A DNA stretch of 64,000 bases from an uncultured Myroides sp. (GCA_913777665.1 CAJYTF010000046.1:44039-108038); one strand, 5' to 3'; shown: positions 43,826 through 52,672, counted from the first letter of the stretch. Notes: generated from the letters alone by a model not told the origin. Translations and numbers: made by a program.

Positions 43826-45925
43826 ATGAAACAACTAAAAGTAGCGTTAATTGGTAACCCAAATGTAGGTAAAACTTCTGTTTTTAACGCATTAACAGGC
43901 TTAAACCAGCACGTTGGGAATTATCCGGGCGTAACCGTGGAACGTAAAGTTGGTACAACAACTTTAGCAAATGATACCAAAGCACATATTATAGATTTGC
44001 CGGGTGTTTACTCTGTAAATCCAAGTTCTAAAGACGAAGAAATTGCATTGAAAGCTATTTTCGATTCATCGAACAAAGATTTTCCCGATGTAATTGTGGT
44101 GGTTGCCGAAGTAGAAAATTTAAAACGAAACCTGTTGCTTTTTACACAGGTTAAAGATTTGGGTTTTCCTACAATTTTGGCATTGAACATGGCAGATCAA
44201 ATGGAAAAGAAAGGAATTTCTATTGATGTGCCTGCATTGGAAAAAGCGTTAGATACCAAAATTGTTCTGATTTCAGCAAGAAAAAAAGAAGGAATTGCCG
44301 ATTTAAAACAAGCCGTTTTAAATTATTCAAATTATAAGACAAATGCTATTTTCGATTTAAAATCGATTGACGAAAACTATTTTACACTGTTAGGACATTT
44401 ATATCCAAATGAAAATCCTTACAAAGTTTGGTTAACACAGACAGGTGTTTTTCAATTCGAAAAATTAAGTCCGGTTGTTTCAAGTAGTTCAACTGTTCAA
44501 AAATCGGCAACCGAACTCAAAAAATTACAACAGCGCGAAACCATAAAGCGTTATCAGTTCATTAATGAAATTTTAAAGGATACCTATAAAATCGATACTT
44601 CAAAAGCAACGGATATTCGTATGAAGTTTGATCGAATCTTAACGCATAAATTCTGGGGCTACATTATCTTTTTCTTTGTTTTGTTGTTGATTTACGGATC
44701 AATCTTTGAATTGGCAGCTTTCCCAATGGATTTTGTTGATGGATTATTTGCAGATTTATCTACTTGGACAAGCGCAAATCTGCCCGAAGGAAAATTAACC
44801 GAATTGCTTGCCGATGGAGTTATTCCCGGATTGGGCGGGGTATTGATGTTTGTGCCGCAAATTGCCATTTTATTCTTTTTAATATCGATTTTAGAAGAAA
44901 CCGGCTATATGAGTCGGGCGGTTTTTTTAATGGATCGCATTATGAAACCTTTCGGATTAAGCGGTAAATCTGTTGTTCCGTTAGTTTCGGGAACCGCTTG
45001 TGCCATTCCGGCAATTATGAGTGCACGTAACATCGAAAATCCAAAAGAACGATTAATCACCATGCTGGTTACGCCGTTTACAACATGTTCGGCGCGTATT
45101 CCGGTGTACATTATTATTATATCGCTCATCATTCCAAAAACATATATTTTAGGTTTTGTACCGTTGCAGGCTTTTGTAATGACCATGATGTACGTTTTAG
45201 GATTTTTGGCAGCGTTGCTTTCGGGCTTGGTTTTAAGCAAGATTATTAAAGCCGAAAGAAAGTCGTTTTTTGTAATTGAAATGCCTACGTATAAAGCACC
45301 CATTTTAAAGAATGTTTTCTTGAATATGTACGAAAAAGTGGTTTCGTATATTTTAGGAGCCGGGAAAATTATTTTGGCATTATCGGTAATTTTGTGGTTT
45401 TTAGGATCGCACGGACCAAGTGATACATTCGGAAATGCCGAAGAAATGGTTGCCGAAAAACATATTAACGAGCGTTTAACCGAAGAGCGTTATAACAGTG
45501 AAGTTGCCGGGTATAAATTAGAACATTCGTATATTGGAATTATCGGAAGAACCATTGAACCTGTTTTTCGTCCTTTGGGATATGATTGGAAAATAAGTAT
45601 TGCCGTTTTAACATCGTTTGCCGCGCGTGAAGTTTTTGTAGGAAATTTAGCAACCCTATACAATTTAGGTGAAGAAGCTGCCGAAGACGAAACACGAATT
45701 ATTGACAGAATGGCGAATGAAAAGCGTGCAGACGGAACACAAGTTTACACCTTTGCAACAGGAATTTCGTTATTGTTGTTTTACGCTTTTGCTATGCAGT
45801 GTTTGTCAACCGTTGGGGTTACCAAAAAAGAAACCAACTCGTGGAAATGGACATTTGTTCAGCTTATTTTTATGACAGCCGTAGCGTATGTTACCGCGTT
45901 AATTGCTTATCAACTTTTAAAATAA
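43826..45925 (+). CDS. feoB: FeoB, ferrous iron transporter
   Basis: 699 aa. The G domain has G1 at GNPNVGKTS (10-18), PGVTVERK, DLPGVYSVNPSS (G3) and LNMADQ (G4). The membrane part has two Gate motifs, with GCxxPxxMxxR-like SGTACAIPAIMSARN and TPFTTCSARIPV, and about eight helices. Complete length. It imports ferrous iron across the inner membrane, coupled to GTP hydrolysis. The Cys-rich peptide gene follows after 5 bp, in the same operon. Confidence 0.97.
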   Translation: MKQLKVALIGNPNVGKTSVFNALTGLNQHVGNYPGVTVERKVGTTTLANDTKAHIIDLPGVYSVNPSSKDEEIALKAIFDSSNKDFPDVIVVVAEVENLKRNLLLFTQVKDLGFPTILALNMADQMEKKGISIDVPALEKALDTKIVLISARKKEGIADLKQAVLNYSNYKTNAIFDLKSIDENYFTLLGHLYPNENPYKVWLTQTGVFQFEKLSPVVSSSSTVQKSATELKKLQQRETIKRYQFINEILKDTYKIDTSKATDIRMKFDRILTHKFWGYIIFFFVLLLIYGSIFELAAFPMDFVDGLFADLSTWTSANLPEGKLTELLADGVIPGLGGVLMFVPQIAILFFLISILEETGYMSRAVFLMDRIMKPFGLSGKSVVPLVSGTACAIPAIMSARNIENPKERLITMLVTPFTTCSARIPVYIIIISLIIPKTYILGFVPLQAFVMTMMYVLGFLAALLSGLVLSKIIKAERKSFFVIEMPTYKAPILKNVFLNMYEKVVSYILGAGKIILALSVILWFLGSHGPSDTFGNAEEMVAEKHINERLTEERYNSEVAGYKLEHSYIGIIGRTIEPVFRPLGYDWKISIAVLTSFAAREVFVGNLATLYNLGEEAAEDETRIIDRMANEKRADGTQVYTFATGISLLLFYAFAMQCLSTVGVTKKETNSWKWTFVQLIFMTAVAYVTALIAYQLLK

Positions 45926-45930
45926 AACGT

Positions 45931-46053
45931 ATGCAAAATGTTATTGTTTATATATTGTTGTGTATGGCGGTTGCCTTTTTACTAAAAAAGTTTGTTTTTA
46001 AAAAGAAGAAAAAAGGCGGTTGCGGTAATGATAATAACTGTGGTTGTGGGTAA
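45931..46053 (+). CDS. FeoB-associated Cys-rich membrane peptide
   Basis: 40 aa: one membrane helix (NVIVYILLCMAVAFLLKKFVF), a Lys-rich stretch and a Cys/Gly-rich tail (KKGGCGNDNNCGCG). This is the small partner found after feoB in many Bacteroidota; the tail may bind iron or another metal. The ATG at 45931, 5 bp after the feoB stop, decides the start; the longer open frame upstream lies inside feoB. It is convergent with the PhyH-type gene. Confidence 0.85.
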   Translation: MQNVIVYILLCMAVAFLLKKFVFKKKKKGGCGNDNNCGCG

Positions 46054-46093
46054 AAAATATGATGGATACGGACGTTGAGCCTGTCGAAACGTT

Positions 46094-46816
46094 TTATATT
46101 TCTTGCTTTTCAGACCAGTTTAGTGCTTTTGGTAGATTGATGTTTGATAATTCAATATGAATTACTCTTCGTTTTTTACTGTTTGTTGTTCTGCCTGAAC
46201 TATGCAATAACAATGGTTTCATAAGCATAACGCCACCTTTGTTAACATTACAAGTTACTTCTTTTTCATTTTCCCAATTGATGGTTTCTGGTCTGAAAAT
46301 TCCTTTTGAATGAGAATTTTCTATAACCTTTAAAGCGCCATTTTCAGAGTTTGTTTCATCTAAATGAATTCGTAAGGTTACAATATTTTCTAAAACTGAA
46401 AGAGGGGGTTGAACAGCAAACTGATTTTGCTTTTTAGTCCAATTAACAAAGTTCTCGATTTCTGCTTTTTTATCTACCGAAATTGTCAGATCCTGATGAT
46501 AAGCAACGTACCAATTAGAATTTTCGGGTTTATCAAAATAGATACTTTTTACAATGAAATAATCATTCCCCAAAATATTTGATATCAGACTTTGAAGTTT
46601 ATCATTAAAAACGAATGGAAGTATTTCCGGAATTTCTTTCACAACTTGTCTTATTGCAAATAAATCAGCCGATTTACGAAAGGTAGTATTCGTTTGATCG
46701 GCTTTATTAATGCACGAAATCATGGAGTCGATTTCTGTATCATTATAAATTCCATCAACAATAGAAAAACCTTTGTTGTATAAATTGTCTTTAGCAATAT
46801 TTAAATTATTTGTCAT
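46094..46816 (-). CDS. Phytanoyl-CoA dioxygenase (PhyH) family protein
   Basis: 240 aa Fe(II)/2-oxoglutarate dioxygenase-like. The iron ligands fit as YHQD (HxD, about residue 106) with the distal His in LLLHSSGRTT, and NGALKVIENSHSKG is the conserved loop before it; Arg in GRTTNSKKRR could bind 2-oxoglutarate. No signal peptide. The substrate is unknown; the family hydroxylates many small molecules. It lies 16 bp after the ZIP transporter gene on the same strand, so it may be expressed with the metal genes. Confidence 0.85.
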   Translation of the reverse strand: MTNNLNIAKDNLYNKGFSIVDGIYNDTEIDSMISCINKADQTNTTFRKSADLFAIRQVVKEIPEILPFVFNDKLQSLISNILGNDYFIVKSIYFDKPENSNWYVAYHQDLTISVDKKAEIENFVNWTKKQNQFAVQPPLSVLENIVTLRIHLDETNSENGALKVIENSHSKGIFRPETINWENEKEVTCNVNKGGVMLMKPLLLHSSGRTTNSKKRRVIHIELSNINLPKALNWSEKQEI

Positions 46817-46832
46817 ATTCTTATTAGTTAAT

Positions 46833-47663
46833 CTACCCCAAAGCTACATCCAGCATCATCATAGCAATAAATCCGCCAATAAAACCAAGTGTTGCAATAT
46901 CGCCGTTATCGCCTTGTTGGGTTTCGGGCACCACTTCTTCAATCACCACAAAAATCATCGCTCCGGCTGCAAAAGCTAATGCGTATGGTAAAATCGGAGT
47001 AAAAAAACCAACGGCTAATGCACCAATCACAGCCGCAATAGGTTCAACCAAAGCAGAACTTTGTCCGTACATAAAACTTTTTCCACGACTCATACCAGCT
47101 CTTCGCAACGGAAACGAAACCGCCAAACCTTCGGGTAAATTTTGCAAACCAATACCAATTGCCAAAGTTAACGCACCGGCAATGGTTGCTTCGGGAATTC
47201 CGGCTGCAACACCACCAAACAACACGCCAACCGCCAAACCTTCGGGAATGTTGTGTAAGGTAATTGCCAAAACCAATAAAGTTGTTTTTTGCCAAGGAGT
47301 TTTGGTTTTAACGCCTTCGGTTTTTGACATAGGATGATTTAAATGTAAATGTGGTAAAATTTTATCTAACAAAAACAAAAACAAGGCACCTAATGCAAAA
47401 CCAATGGCGGCGGGCATTACTTTGGTGAACCCTTCGCCTTGACTCATGTTTATAGCAGGGGCAAGCAAACTCCAAAAGCTGGCAGCAATCATTACACCGC
47501 CTGTAAAACCAAGCATGCCGTCTAATAATTTTTTGTTGGGGTTTCGAAAAACAAAAACCAACGCTGCACCAATGGCTGTTAAAGACCAAGTGAACAATCC
47601 GGCGAAAAGTGCTGCCCAAACCGGATTTGTCGATTCAAAAAAAGCGATTAATTGATCAAACAT
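46833..47663 (-). CDS. ZIP-family metal transporter
   Basis: 276 aa with about eight membrane helices. Helix 4 has HNIPEGLAVGVLFGG and helix 5 has QNLPEGLAVSFPLRRAG, the two metal-binding motifs of ZIP/ZupT-like transporters; a His-rich loop (PHLHLNHPM) precedes helix 4. It brings a divalent metal (Zn, Mn or Fe) into the cytoplasm; the metal is not readable. It lies 1 bp after the DtxR-type gene, so the regulator probably controls it. Confidence 0.92.
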   Translation of the reverse strand: MFDQLIAFFESTNPVWAALFAGLFTWSLTAIGAALVFVFRNPNKKLLDGMLGFTGGVMIAASFWSLLAPAINMSQGEGFTKVMPAAIGFALGALFLFLLDKILPHLHLNHPMSKTEGVKTKTPWQKTTLLVLAITLHNIPEGLAVGVLFGGVAAGIPEATIAGALTLAIGIGLQNLPEGLAVSFPLRRAGMSRGKSFMYGQSSALVEPIAAVIGALAVGFFTPILPYALAFAAGAMIFVVIEEVVPETQQGDNGDIATLGFIGGFIAMMMLDVALG

Positions 47664-47664
47664 A

Positions 47665-48321
47665 TTAAATCTTTTTTACGAATAAATTTTGAGCCACCAC
47701 TTTTGATAAAGTCAGTTCGCTTTCTTGAAACAGAATCGTTACCGAATGATCGAAATTTTCGTGTTTTAAAACCATGAAAGTGCTTCCCAAGGCAATTTTT
47801 TGTCGGTCTAGGTATTGCAAAAATGCTACCGATGTATCTTTTACACCCACACACATATAATTGTTGTTTTCTTCTGTTTCTGTCAATAGTTCTTTTTCAC
47901 GGTATGGGATTTCGCCTTTAGCATTAGGAATTGGATCACCATGCGGATCTTCTTTCGGATATCCAAGAAAGGCATCCAAAGCATTAATCAGTTTTTCAGA
48001 TTTAATGTGTTCCAATTCTTCGGCAACATCGTGCACTTCGTCCCAGTTAAAGTTTAGTTTATCAACCAAAAAAACTTCCCATAAACGGTGTTTTCTAATG
48101 ATCATTTTTGCCGTGTAAATACCTAATTGCGTAATAAAAACACCTTGGTATTTTTCGTGCGTTATTAAATCTTTCTCTTTTAATTTTTTAATCATATCGG
48201 TAACCGATGACGCTTTGGTATCAATTTTTTGCGCAATGGCGTTGGTTGATATGCCTTGATCTTCGGTTTGCGATAAGTGGTAAATCACTTTTAAGTAATT
48301 TTCTTCTGCGTGCGTAAGCAT
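47665..48321 (-). CDS. DtxR/MntR-family metal-dependent regulator
   Basis: 218 aa. A winged helix at 1-70 (AEENYLKVIYHLSQ; TNAIAQKIDTKASSVTDMIKKLK), a dimerisation domain with metal-ligand candidates EELEHIKSEKLINALDAFLGYP and HGDPIP, and a C-terminal FeoA-like SH3 domain (from about residue 150). It senses Fe or Mn and represses uptake genes. It is cotranscribed with the ZIP gene and diverges from the TonB receptor gene; a 12-bp palindrome (TTTAGTACTAAA, 48321-48332) touches its start codon and could be an autoregulatory site. Confidence 0.93.
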   Translation of the reverse strand: MLTHAEENYLKVIYHLSQTEDQGISTNAIAQKIDTKASSVTDMIKKLKEKDLITHEKYQGVFITQLGIYTAKMIIRKHRLWEVFLVDKLNFNWDEVHDVAEELEHIKSEKLINALDAFLGYPKEDPHGDPIPNAKGEIPYREKELLTETEENNNYMCVGVKDTSVAFLQYLDRQKIALGSTFMVLKHENFDHSVTILFQESELTLSKVVAQNLFVKKI

Positions 48322-48340
48322 TTAGTACTAAATTTTAAAT

Positions 48341-48348
48341 CAAAGATA
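48341..48348 (-). promoter_or_regulatory. Putative -7 box of the DtxR-type gene, near a palindrome
   Basis: The minus strand reads TATCTTTG, a full TAnnTTTG match, about 20 bp before the ATG. Between box and gene lies the palindrome TTTAGTACTAAA at 48321-48332. Confidence 0.5.
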
Positions 48349-48378
48349 TAAAAGAATTTTAAAAATAAATATTTTTAT

Positions 48379-48417
48379 TTTGCTTGTGTTTAAAAATATT
48401 TTTAGATTTGTCTAAAA
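48379..48417 (+). promoter_or_regulatory. TonB-receptor promoter with inverted repeat over the -7 box
   Basis: TTTG at 48379 and TAGATTTG at 48403-48410 are 20 bp apart. The -7 box lies in a perfect inverted repeat, TTTTAGA-TTTG-TCTAAAA (48400-48417), followed by TAATAAT. Its similarity to the feoA promoter and the divergent DtxR-type gene suggest metal-dependent repression; not tested. Confidence 0.6.
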
Positions 48418-48427
48418 TAATAATTCA

Positions 48428-50476
48428 ATGAAACAAAATATACTTTTACTGTTGGCGTTATTTGGCTTTCAAACTGCTTTTTCACAGGTAGAACAAGATT
48501 CTATTCCCAGTTCTATAGAAGATGATACTTTAGACGAAATTGTTATATCAGGAACTATGAAACCCGTTTCGCGTTCACAAAGTTTAGTGCCTGTTGAGGT
48601 TTACACTCCTACTTTTTTTAAGAAAAATCCAACATCAAATGTTTTTGAAGCCTTACAAATTGTAAACGGAGTGCGTCCGCAGGTAAATTGCAGCGTTTGT
48701 AATACGGGCGATATTCATATTAATGGATTGGAAGGACCTTATACTTTTGTTTTGATCGATGGAATGCCTATTGTTAGCGGACTTTCTACTGTTTATGGTT
48801 TGTCGGGAATTCCAAATTCACTAATTGAAAGAGTAGAAGTAGTTAAAGGACCGGCTTCATCGTTATATGGTAGCGAGGCTGTTGGCGGATTGATTAATAT
48901 CATTACTAAAAACCCTAAAAATGCTTCGCTTTTTTCTGCCGATGTATTCGGAACTTCTTGGGGCGAAGTAAATACCGATGTTGGTTTAAGCACTAAAGTA
49001 GGCGAGAAGGCGCATTTGTTAATGGGTGTAAATTACTTTAATTATTCAAACCCAATCGATAAAAACAATGATAATTTTACCGATTTAACTTTGCAAGATC
49101 GTATTTCGGTTTTTCAAAAATGGAATTTTACTAGAAAAAGTAATAAGTTATTTTCTATTGCCAGTCGCTATTTTTATGAAGATCGTTGGGGTGGCGAAAT
49201 GAATTGGAATAAAAGTTATCGGGGTGGTGATGAGGTTTATGGAGAGTCAATCTATACCAATCGATACGAATTAATGGGAACGTATGAATTGCCTGTTGCA
49301 GAAAAAATGTTTTTCTCTTTTTCGTATGCCGATCATGATCAAAACTCAGTGTACGGCAACACGCCTTACATGGCAAAACAGCAAGTGGGTTTTGGACAGT
49401 TAACATGGGATAAAAAATTAGGTAAACACGATATGTTGTTTGGTGCTGCTTTTAGATATACTTCTTACGACGATAATACGCCAGCAACAAATGAAAAAGA
49501 CGTTACGACAATGCCTGGTTTTTTTGCACAAGACGAGATTTCGTTCAATACAAAACATAGTATTTTATTAGGTGCAAGGTACGATTATAACAACAATCAC
49601 GGATCTATTTTTACACCGCGCGTGGCTTACAGATACAAAGCAAATACAGGTGATGTAATTCGATTAAATGCCGGAACTGGTTTTAGAGTAGTGAATTTGT
49701 TTACCGAAGATCATGCGGCACTTTCGGGTTCGCGCGATGTTATTGTATTAGAAGATTTAAAACCCGAAAAATCGTACAACGTAAATTTAAGTTATTTAAA
49801 ACAATGGTATTTTGGATCGAATGTGTTGCAGTTAGAAGCATCAACTTGGTACACCTATTTTACAAATGCCATTTTGCCCGATTATGATACCAATCCAAAT
49901 CAGATCATTTACGATAACTTAAACGGACATGCAACGTCAAAAGGAATCAGTGCGAATGTGGATCTTATTTTAGGAAGCGGATTAAAATTTATTATTGGTG
50001 GAACGTTAATGGATGTATCAACTGAAGAAGAAGGTGTTAAGCAACGCCAAATGCTTACCGAACGTTTCTCTGGTACATGGGCAATTTCGTACACCATACC
50101 ATCAATTAATTTAGATATTGATTACACCGGAAATTTGTACGGACCAATGCGTTTGCCTTTGGTGAGTGAATGGGATCCTAGATCAGAATATTCAGAAACC
50201 TACAGCATACAAAATATTCAGCTAACATATAAAGGTTTTAAAAACTTTCAGATTTATGGCGGTGTAAAAAACCTTTTAAATTGGACACCAAGTAAAAATG
50301 TTCCGTTTTTAATTTCAAGATCAAATGATCCATTCGATAAAAATGTACAGTTTGATCCAAACGGAAATGCAATGCGCACACCTGATAATCCGTATGGTTT
50401 GGTTTTCGATCCATCGTATGTATATGCAGCAAACCAAGGTATAAGAACCTTTTTAGGAGTTCGATATAACTTTTAA
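48428..50476 (+). CDS. TonB-dependent receptor with a CxxC motif in the plug
   Basis: 682 aa. Signal peptide to residue 20 (FQTAFSQ), TonB-box-like DDTLDEIVISGT, then a plug domain with FVLIDGMPIVSGL and VEVVKGPASSLYGSEAVGGLINIIT, and a 22-strand barrel to the C-terminal ..GVRYNF. The plug has NCSVCNTGD at residues 87-95, and Cys88 and Cys91 are the only cysteines in the whole protein. It imports a ligand, possibly a metal complex, using TonB energy. The next gene, 11 bp on, encodes a thioredoxin-like protein. The divergent DtxR-type gene and the promoter inverted repeat suggest metal regulation. Confidence 0.93.
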   Translation: MKQNILLLLALFGFQTAFSQVEQDSIPSSIEDDTLDEIVISGTMKPVSRSQSLVPVEVYTPTFFKKNPTSNVFEALQIVNGVRPQVNCSVCNTGDIHINGLEGPYTFVLIDGMPIVSGLSTVYGLSGIPNSLIERVEVVKGPASSLYGSEAVGGLINIITKNPKNASLFSADVFGTSWGEVNTDVGLSTKVGEKAHLLMGVNYFNYSNPIDKNNDNFTDLTLQDRISVFQKWNFTRKSNKLFSIASRYFYEDRWGGEMNWNKSYRGGDEVYGESIYTNRYELMGTYELPVAEKMFFSFSYADHDQNSVYGNTPYMAKQQVGFGQLTWDKKLGKHDMLFGAAFRYTSYDDNTPATNEKDVTTMPGFFAQDEISFNTKHSILLGARYDYNNNHGSIFTPRVAYRYKANTGDVIRLNAGTGFRVVNLFTEDHAALSGSRDVIVLEDLKPEKSYNVNLSYLKQWYFGSNVLQLEASTWYTYFTNAILPDYDTNPNQIIYDNLNGHATSKGISANVDLILGSGLKFIIGGTLMDVSTEEEGVKQRQMLTERFSGTWAISYTIPSINLDIDYTGNLYGPMRLPLVSEWDPRSEYSETYSIQNIQLTYKGFKNFQIYGGVKNLLNWTPSKNVPFLISRSNDPFDKNVQFDPNGNAMRTPDNPYGLVFDPSYVYAANQGIRTFLGVRYNF

Positions 50477-50487
50477 TCTCATTTAAT

Positions 50488-50934
50488 TTGAAGCAGTTAC
50501 TTTTAGTATTATTTTTTAATTTTTACGTTCAAAGCTATTCACAACAACTGCAAACATACAGCTTTGAACAATTACAGCAGTTGGTCGAGAAAAATCCTCG
50601 GCCAATACTGCTTTATTTTTATACCGATTGGTGCCAGTACTGCAAAATGCTGCAACAAACTACTTTCAAGAATAAAAAAGTAATAGAAAAACTGAATAAA
50701 AACTATTATGTTGTTTTTTTTAATGCCGAAACTAAAACTACAATAACCTACAACCAAAAGCAGTATAAATTTGTACCAACGGGTATAAAAACGGGTTCTC
50801 ATGAATTGGTAAATTTTTATTTAGGAAAAAGGCAACAAATTTACCCGACCATTATTTTTTTAGATACAAATTTTAACGAAATATTTTTTCTGCAATCGTA
50901 CATTTCTGCCAACGATTTTTTAGAAACTATCTAG
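50488..50934 (+). CDS. Exported thioredoxin-like protein
   Basis: 148 aa from a TTG start (the codon that opens the signal peptide MKQLLLVLFFNFYVQSYSQQ). A thioredoxin-like domain follows with LLYFYTDWCQYCKMLQ, i.e. a CxxC active site (CQYC), and a TIIFLDTNFNEI strand. No ATG lies near; the next in-frame Met would remove the signal peptide and the active site. It acts in the periplasm as a thiol oxidoreductase. It follows the TonB receptor gene by 11 bp, so a partnership with the receptor's CxxC is plausible. Confidence 0.85.
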   Translation: MKQLLLVLFFNFYVQSYSQQLQTYSFEQLQQLVEKNPRPILLYFYTDWCQYCKMLQQTTFKNKKVIEKLNKNYYVVFFNAETKTTITYNQKQYKFVPTGIKTGSHELVNFYLGKRQQIYPTIIFLDTNFNEIFFLQSYISANDFLETI

Positions 50935-51030
50935 TGTAAAGTGACTTTTAAGCAAGTAAGTATCAATCTAAAATATGTTAAAACAAACTCTTAAAAAGTG
51001 TTAAAAAAGCAATTTTAAAAAGTTTTATTA

Positions 51031-51060
51031 TTGTTATATGCTTGTTTTTCAGTACATTTG
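51031..51060 (+). promoter_or_regulatory. Good consensus promoter upstream of the 51140 gene
   Basis: TTG (51031) and TACATTTG (51053-51060) are separated by 19 bp, the Bacteroidota -33/-7 pattern. A second -7-like box, TATCTTTG (51107-51114), lies closer to the ATG at 51140 and would give a 25-bp leader. The 205-bp spacer 50935-51139 holds only these and AT-rich sequence. Confidence 0.6.
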
Positions 51061-51139
51061 CTTTTGTGTGAAAATTTAAAGGTAGTTTTTAGCAATTAAA
51101 AAAAGCTATCTTTGCCGGCAAACAACAATAAATATAACT

Positions 51140-51562
51140 ATGTACACAGGTTTACAACATGCGCATTCTTATATTGCTTTTGCAGCTTTAATCTTACTGA
51201 TTGTAGCATCGATAAACGCAATTATCGGAATGTCATCTAACAAAGAATTTAAAGATGGCGATCGTAAATTATCGTTATTTGCTTTAATTTTTACACACAC
51301 ACAATTGTTAATTGGAATCATACTTTATTTTGTATCTCCATTGGTTCAGTCTTTTTCAGTTGCAATGAAAGACAGTACGTTAAGATTGTATGCTTTGGAA
51401 CACCCGCTAATTAATATTATTGCAGTAGTATTAATTACAATTGGCTGGTCGCGTCATAAAAAAATGACTACAGACAAAGCAAAATTCAAATCAATTGCAA
51501 TCATGTTTGCTTTAGGAACCATTTTGATTTTATCAAGAATTCCTTGGAGCGCTTGGTTATAA
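51140..51562 (+). CDS. Four-helix membrane protein, cytochrome b-like
   Basis: 140 aa with four hydrophobic segments (about 9-28, 45-67, 85-103 and 117-135). Histidines in or near helices (His8, His10, His53 in FTHTQLLIG, His88 in EHPLIN) resemble the heme-ligand pattern of small cytochrome-b-like proteins annotated in flavobacteria; heme binding is not proven. The C-terminus ends RIPWSAWL. It has its own promoters and stands between a thioredoxin-like gene and the RlpA genes. Confidence 0.7.
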   Translation: MYTGLQHAHSYIAFAALILLIVASINAIIGMSSNKEFKDGDRKLSLFALIFTHTQLLIGIILYFVSPLVQSFSVAMKDSTLRLYALEHPLINIIAVVLITIGWSRHKKMTTDKAKFKSIAIMFALGTILILSRIPWSAWL

Positions 51563-51645
51563 AATTCGATTCTTAAATCTGTAAAAAGGAAAAAGAATCC
51601 TCTTGTCTTTACAAGAAAAAAAGAAGTTTAATTAAATTACAATTT

Positions 51646-52287
51646 ATGAAGAAGCATTTTTCATTAATTTTAGCAGGATTAGTAACACTTACAGCAGTTT
51701 TAGGCTTTAGTGTTACAACAAAAAACAATGAGACGGATAACAATGTAACAGTTGTAGGGAAAGAATTAGCGTATGTAGAAACAACAGCTAATAATTTGGG
51801 GAAAGATTCTTCTAAAATAAACGAAAAAGAAGCTGAATTAAAAAGCGAATTAATTAAATTAAATGCCGAACTGGAATCTTTAGAAAACGAAGTAGAAACC
51901 GTTCACGAAGAAACAAAAGCGTCTTACTATCACGATAAATTCAACGGTAGAAAAACAGCAAGCGGTGATGTTTTTAGTAACAAAAAATATACGGCAGCGC
52001 ATAAAACACTACCTTTTGGAACTAAAGTGCGTGTAACAAATCTTACAAACGACGAAGAAGTGATTGTTGAAATCAACGATCGCGGACCTTTTGCAAAAGG
52101 GCGTCAGTTAGATTTAAGCAAAAAAGCTTTTATGGATTTAACGCACAACCGCAATCACGGAACCTTAAATGTTAAAGTGGAAGTTTTGCCGGAAGATTAC
52201 GAAGAAAAGAAGTCAGAAATTCAAGACGAATTAAACATTGTAACTTCGGTTCCTAATGATTTAGATTTGAATGAATTTGCGATATAG
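51646..52287 (+). CDS. RlpA-like protein with N-terminal coiled coil
   Basis: 213 aa. Signal-type N-terminus without lipobox (MKKHFSLILAGLVTLTAVLG), an acidic coiled-coil part (EAELKSELIKLNAELESLEN, about 60-90), then the RlpA double-psi beta-barrel: ASYYHDKFNGRKTASGDVF, TAAHKTLPFGTKVRVTNL and VEINDRGPFAKGRQLDLS. RlpA-type proteins cut or bind denuded peptidoglycan at the septum. It overlaps the next RlpA gene by 17 bp. I did not verify the complete catalytic set. Confidence 0.88.
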   Translation: MKKHFSLILAGLVTLTAVLGFSVTTKNNETDNNVTVVGKELAYVETTANNLGKDSSKINEKEAELKSELIKLNAELESLENEVETVHEETKASYYHDKFNGRKTASGDVFSNKKYTAAHKTLPFGTKVRVTNLTNDEEVIVEINDRGPFAKGRQLDLSKKAFMDLTHNRNHGTLNVKVEVLPEDYEEKKSEIQDELNIVTSVPNDLDLNEFAI

Positions 52288-52672
52288 CCTAATTATTATC
52301 ATATTATTGTTTGGTTTTGCAAGTTGTAAAACGGCAAGCAATACAAAAAACAGCAAAACCTCATTGTTTAAAGATGAGGTTTTTGCATGTTATTACCACA
52401 ACAAATTTAATGGCAGAAAAACAGCAAGCGGAGAAGTTTTTTCTAACAATAAACTAACAGCAGCACATAAAACCTTAAGTTTTGGTACAAAAGTTAAGGT
52501 TACTAATATTGAAAATGATAAAAGTGTAATTGTAGAAATTAACGATCGCGGACCGTTTACCAAAGGTTTGGAAATTGATTTAAGCAAAAAAGCATTTGAT
52601 GCCATTTCGCACGATAGAAAAGCAGGTAAACTTCAGGTTAAGTTAGAAATAGTTAATCATTCCAAGAAGTAA
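52271..52672 (+). CDS. RlpA-like lipoprotein
   Basis: 133 aa. The N-terminus MNLRYSLIIIILLFGFASCK has a lipobox (FASC). A single RlpA barrel follows: ACYYHNKFNGRKTASGEVF, TAAHKTLSFGTKVKVTN, VEINDRGPFTKGLEIDLS. A paralog of the upstream gene, with which it overlaps by 17 bp. Its 3' end overlaps the CYTH gene on the other strand by 20 bp. Confidence 0.9.
   Translation: MNLRYSLIIIILLFGFASCKTASNTKNSKTSLFKDEVFACYYHNKFNGRKTASGEVFSNNKLTAAHKTLSFGTKVKVTNIENDKSVIVEINDRGPFTKGLEIDLSKKAFDAISHDRKAGKLQVKLEIVNHSKK

Noticed and set aside
51580..51625. Hairpin TCTTGT-CTT-ACAAGA as terminator after the 51140 gene
   Set aside because: The stem is short and the T-run is on the wrong side for the plus-strand gene.
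52393..52605. Minus-strand frame inside the second RlpA-like gene
   Set aside because: It is a shadow of a clear RlpA domain and has no similarity of its own.
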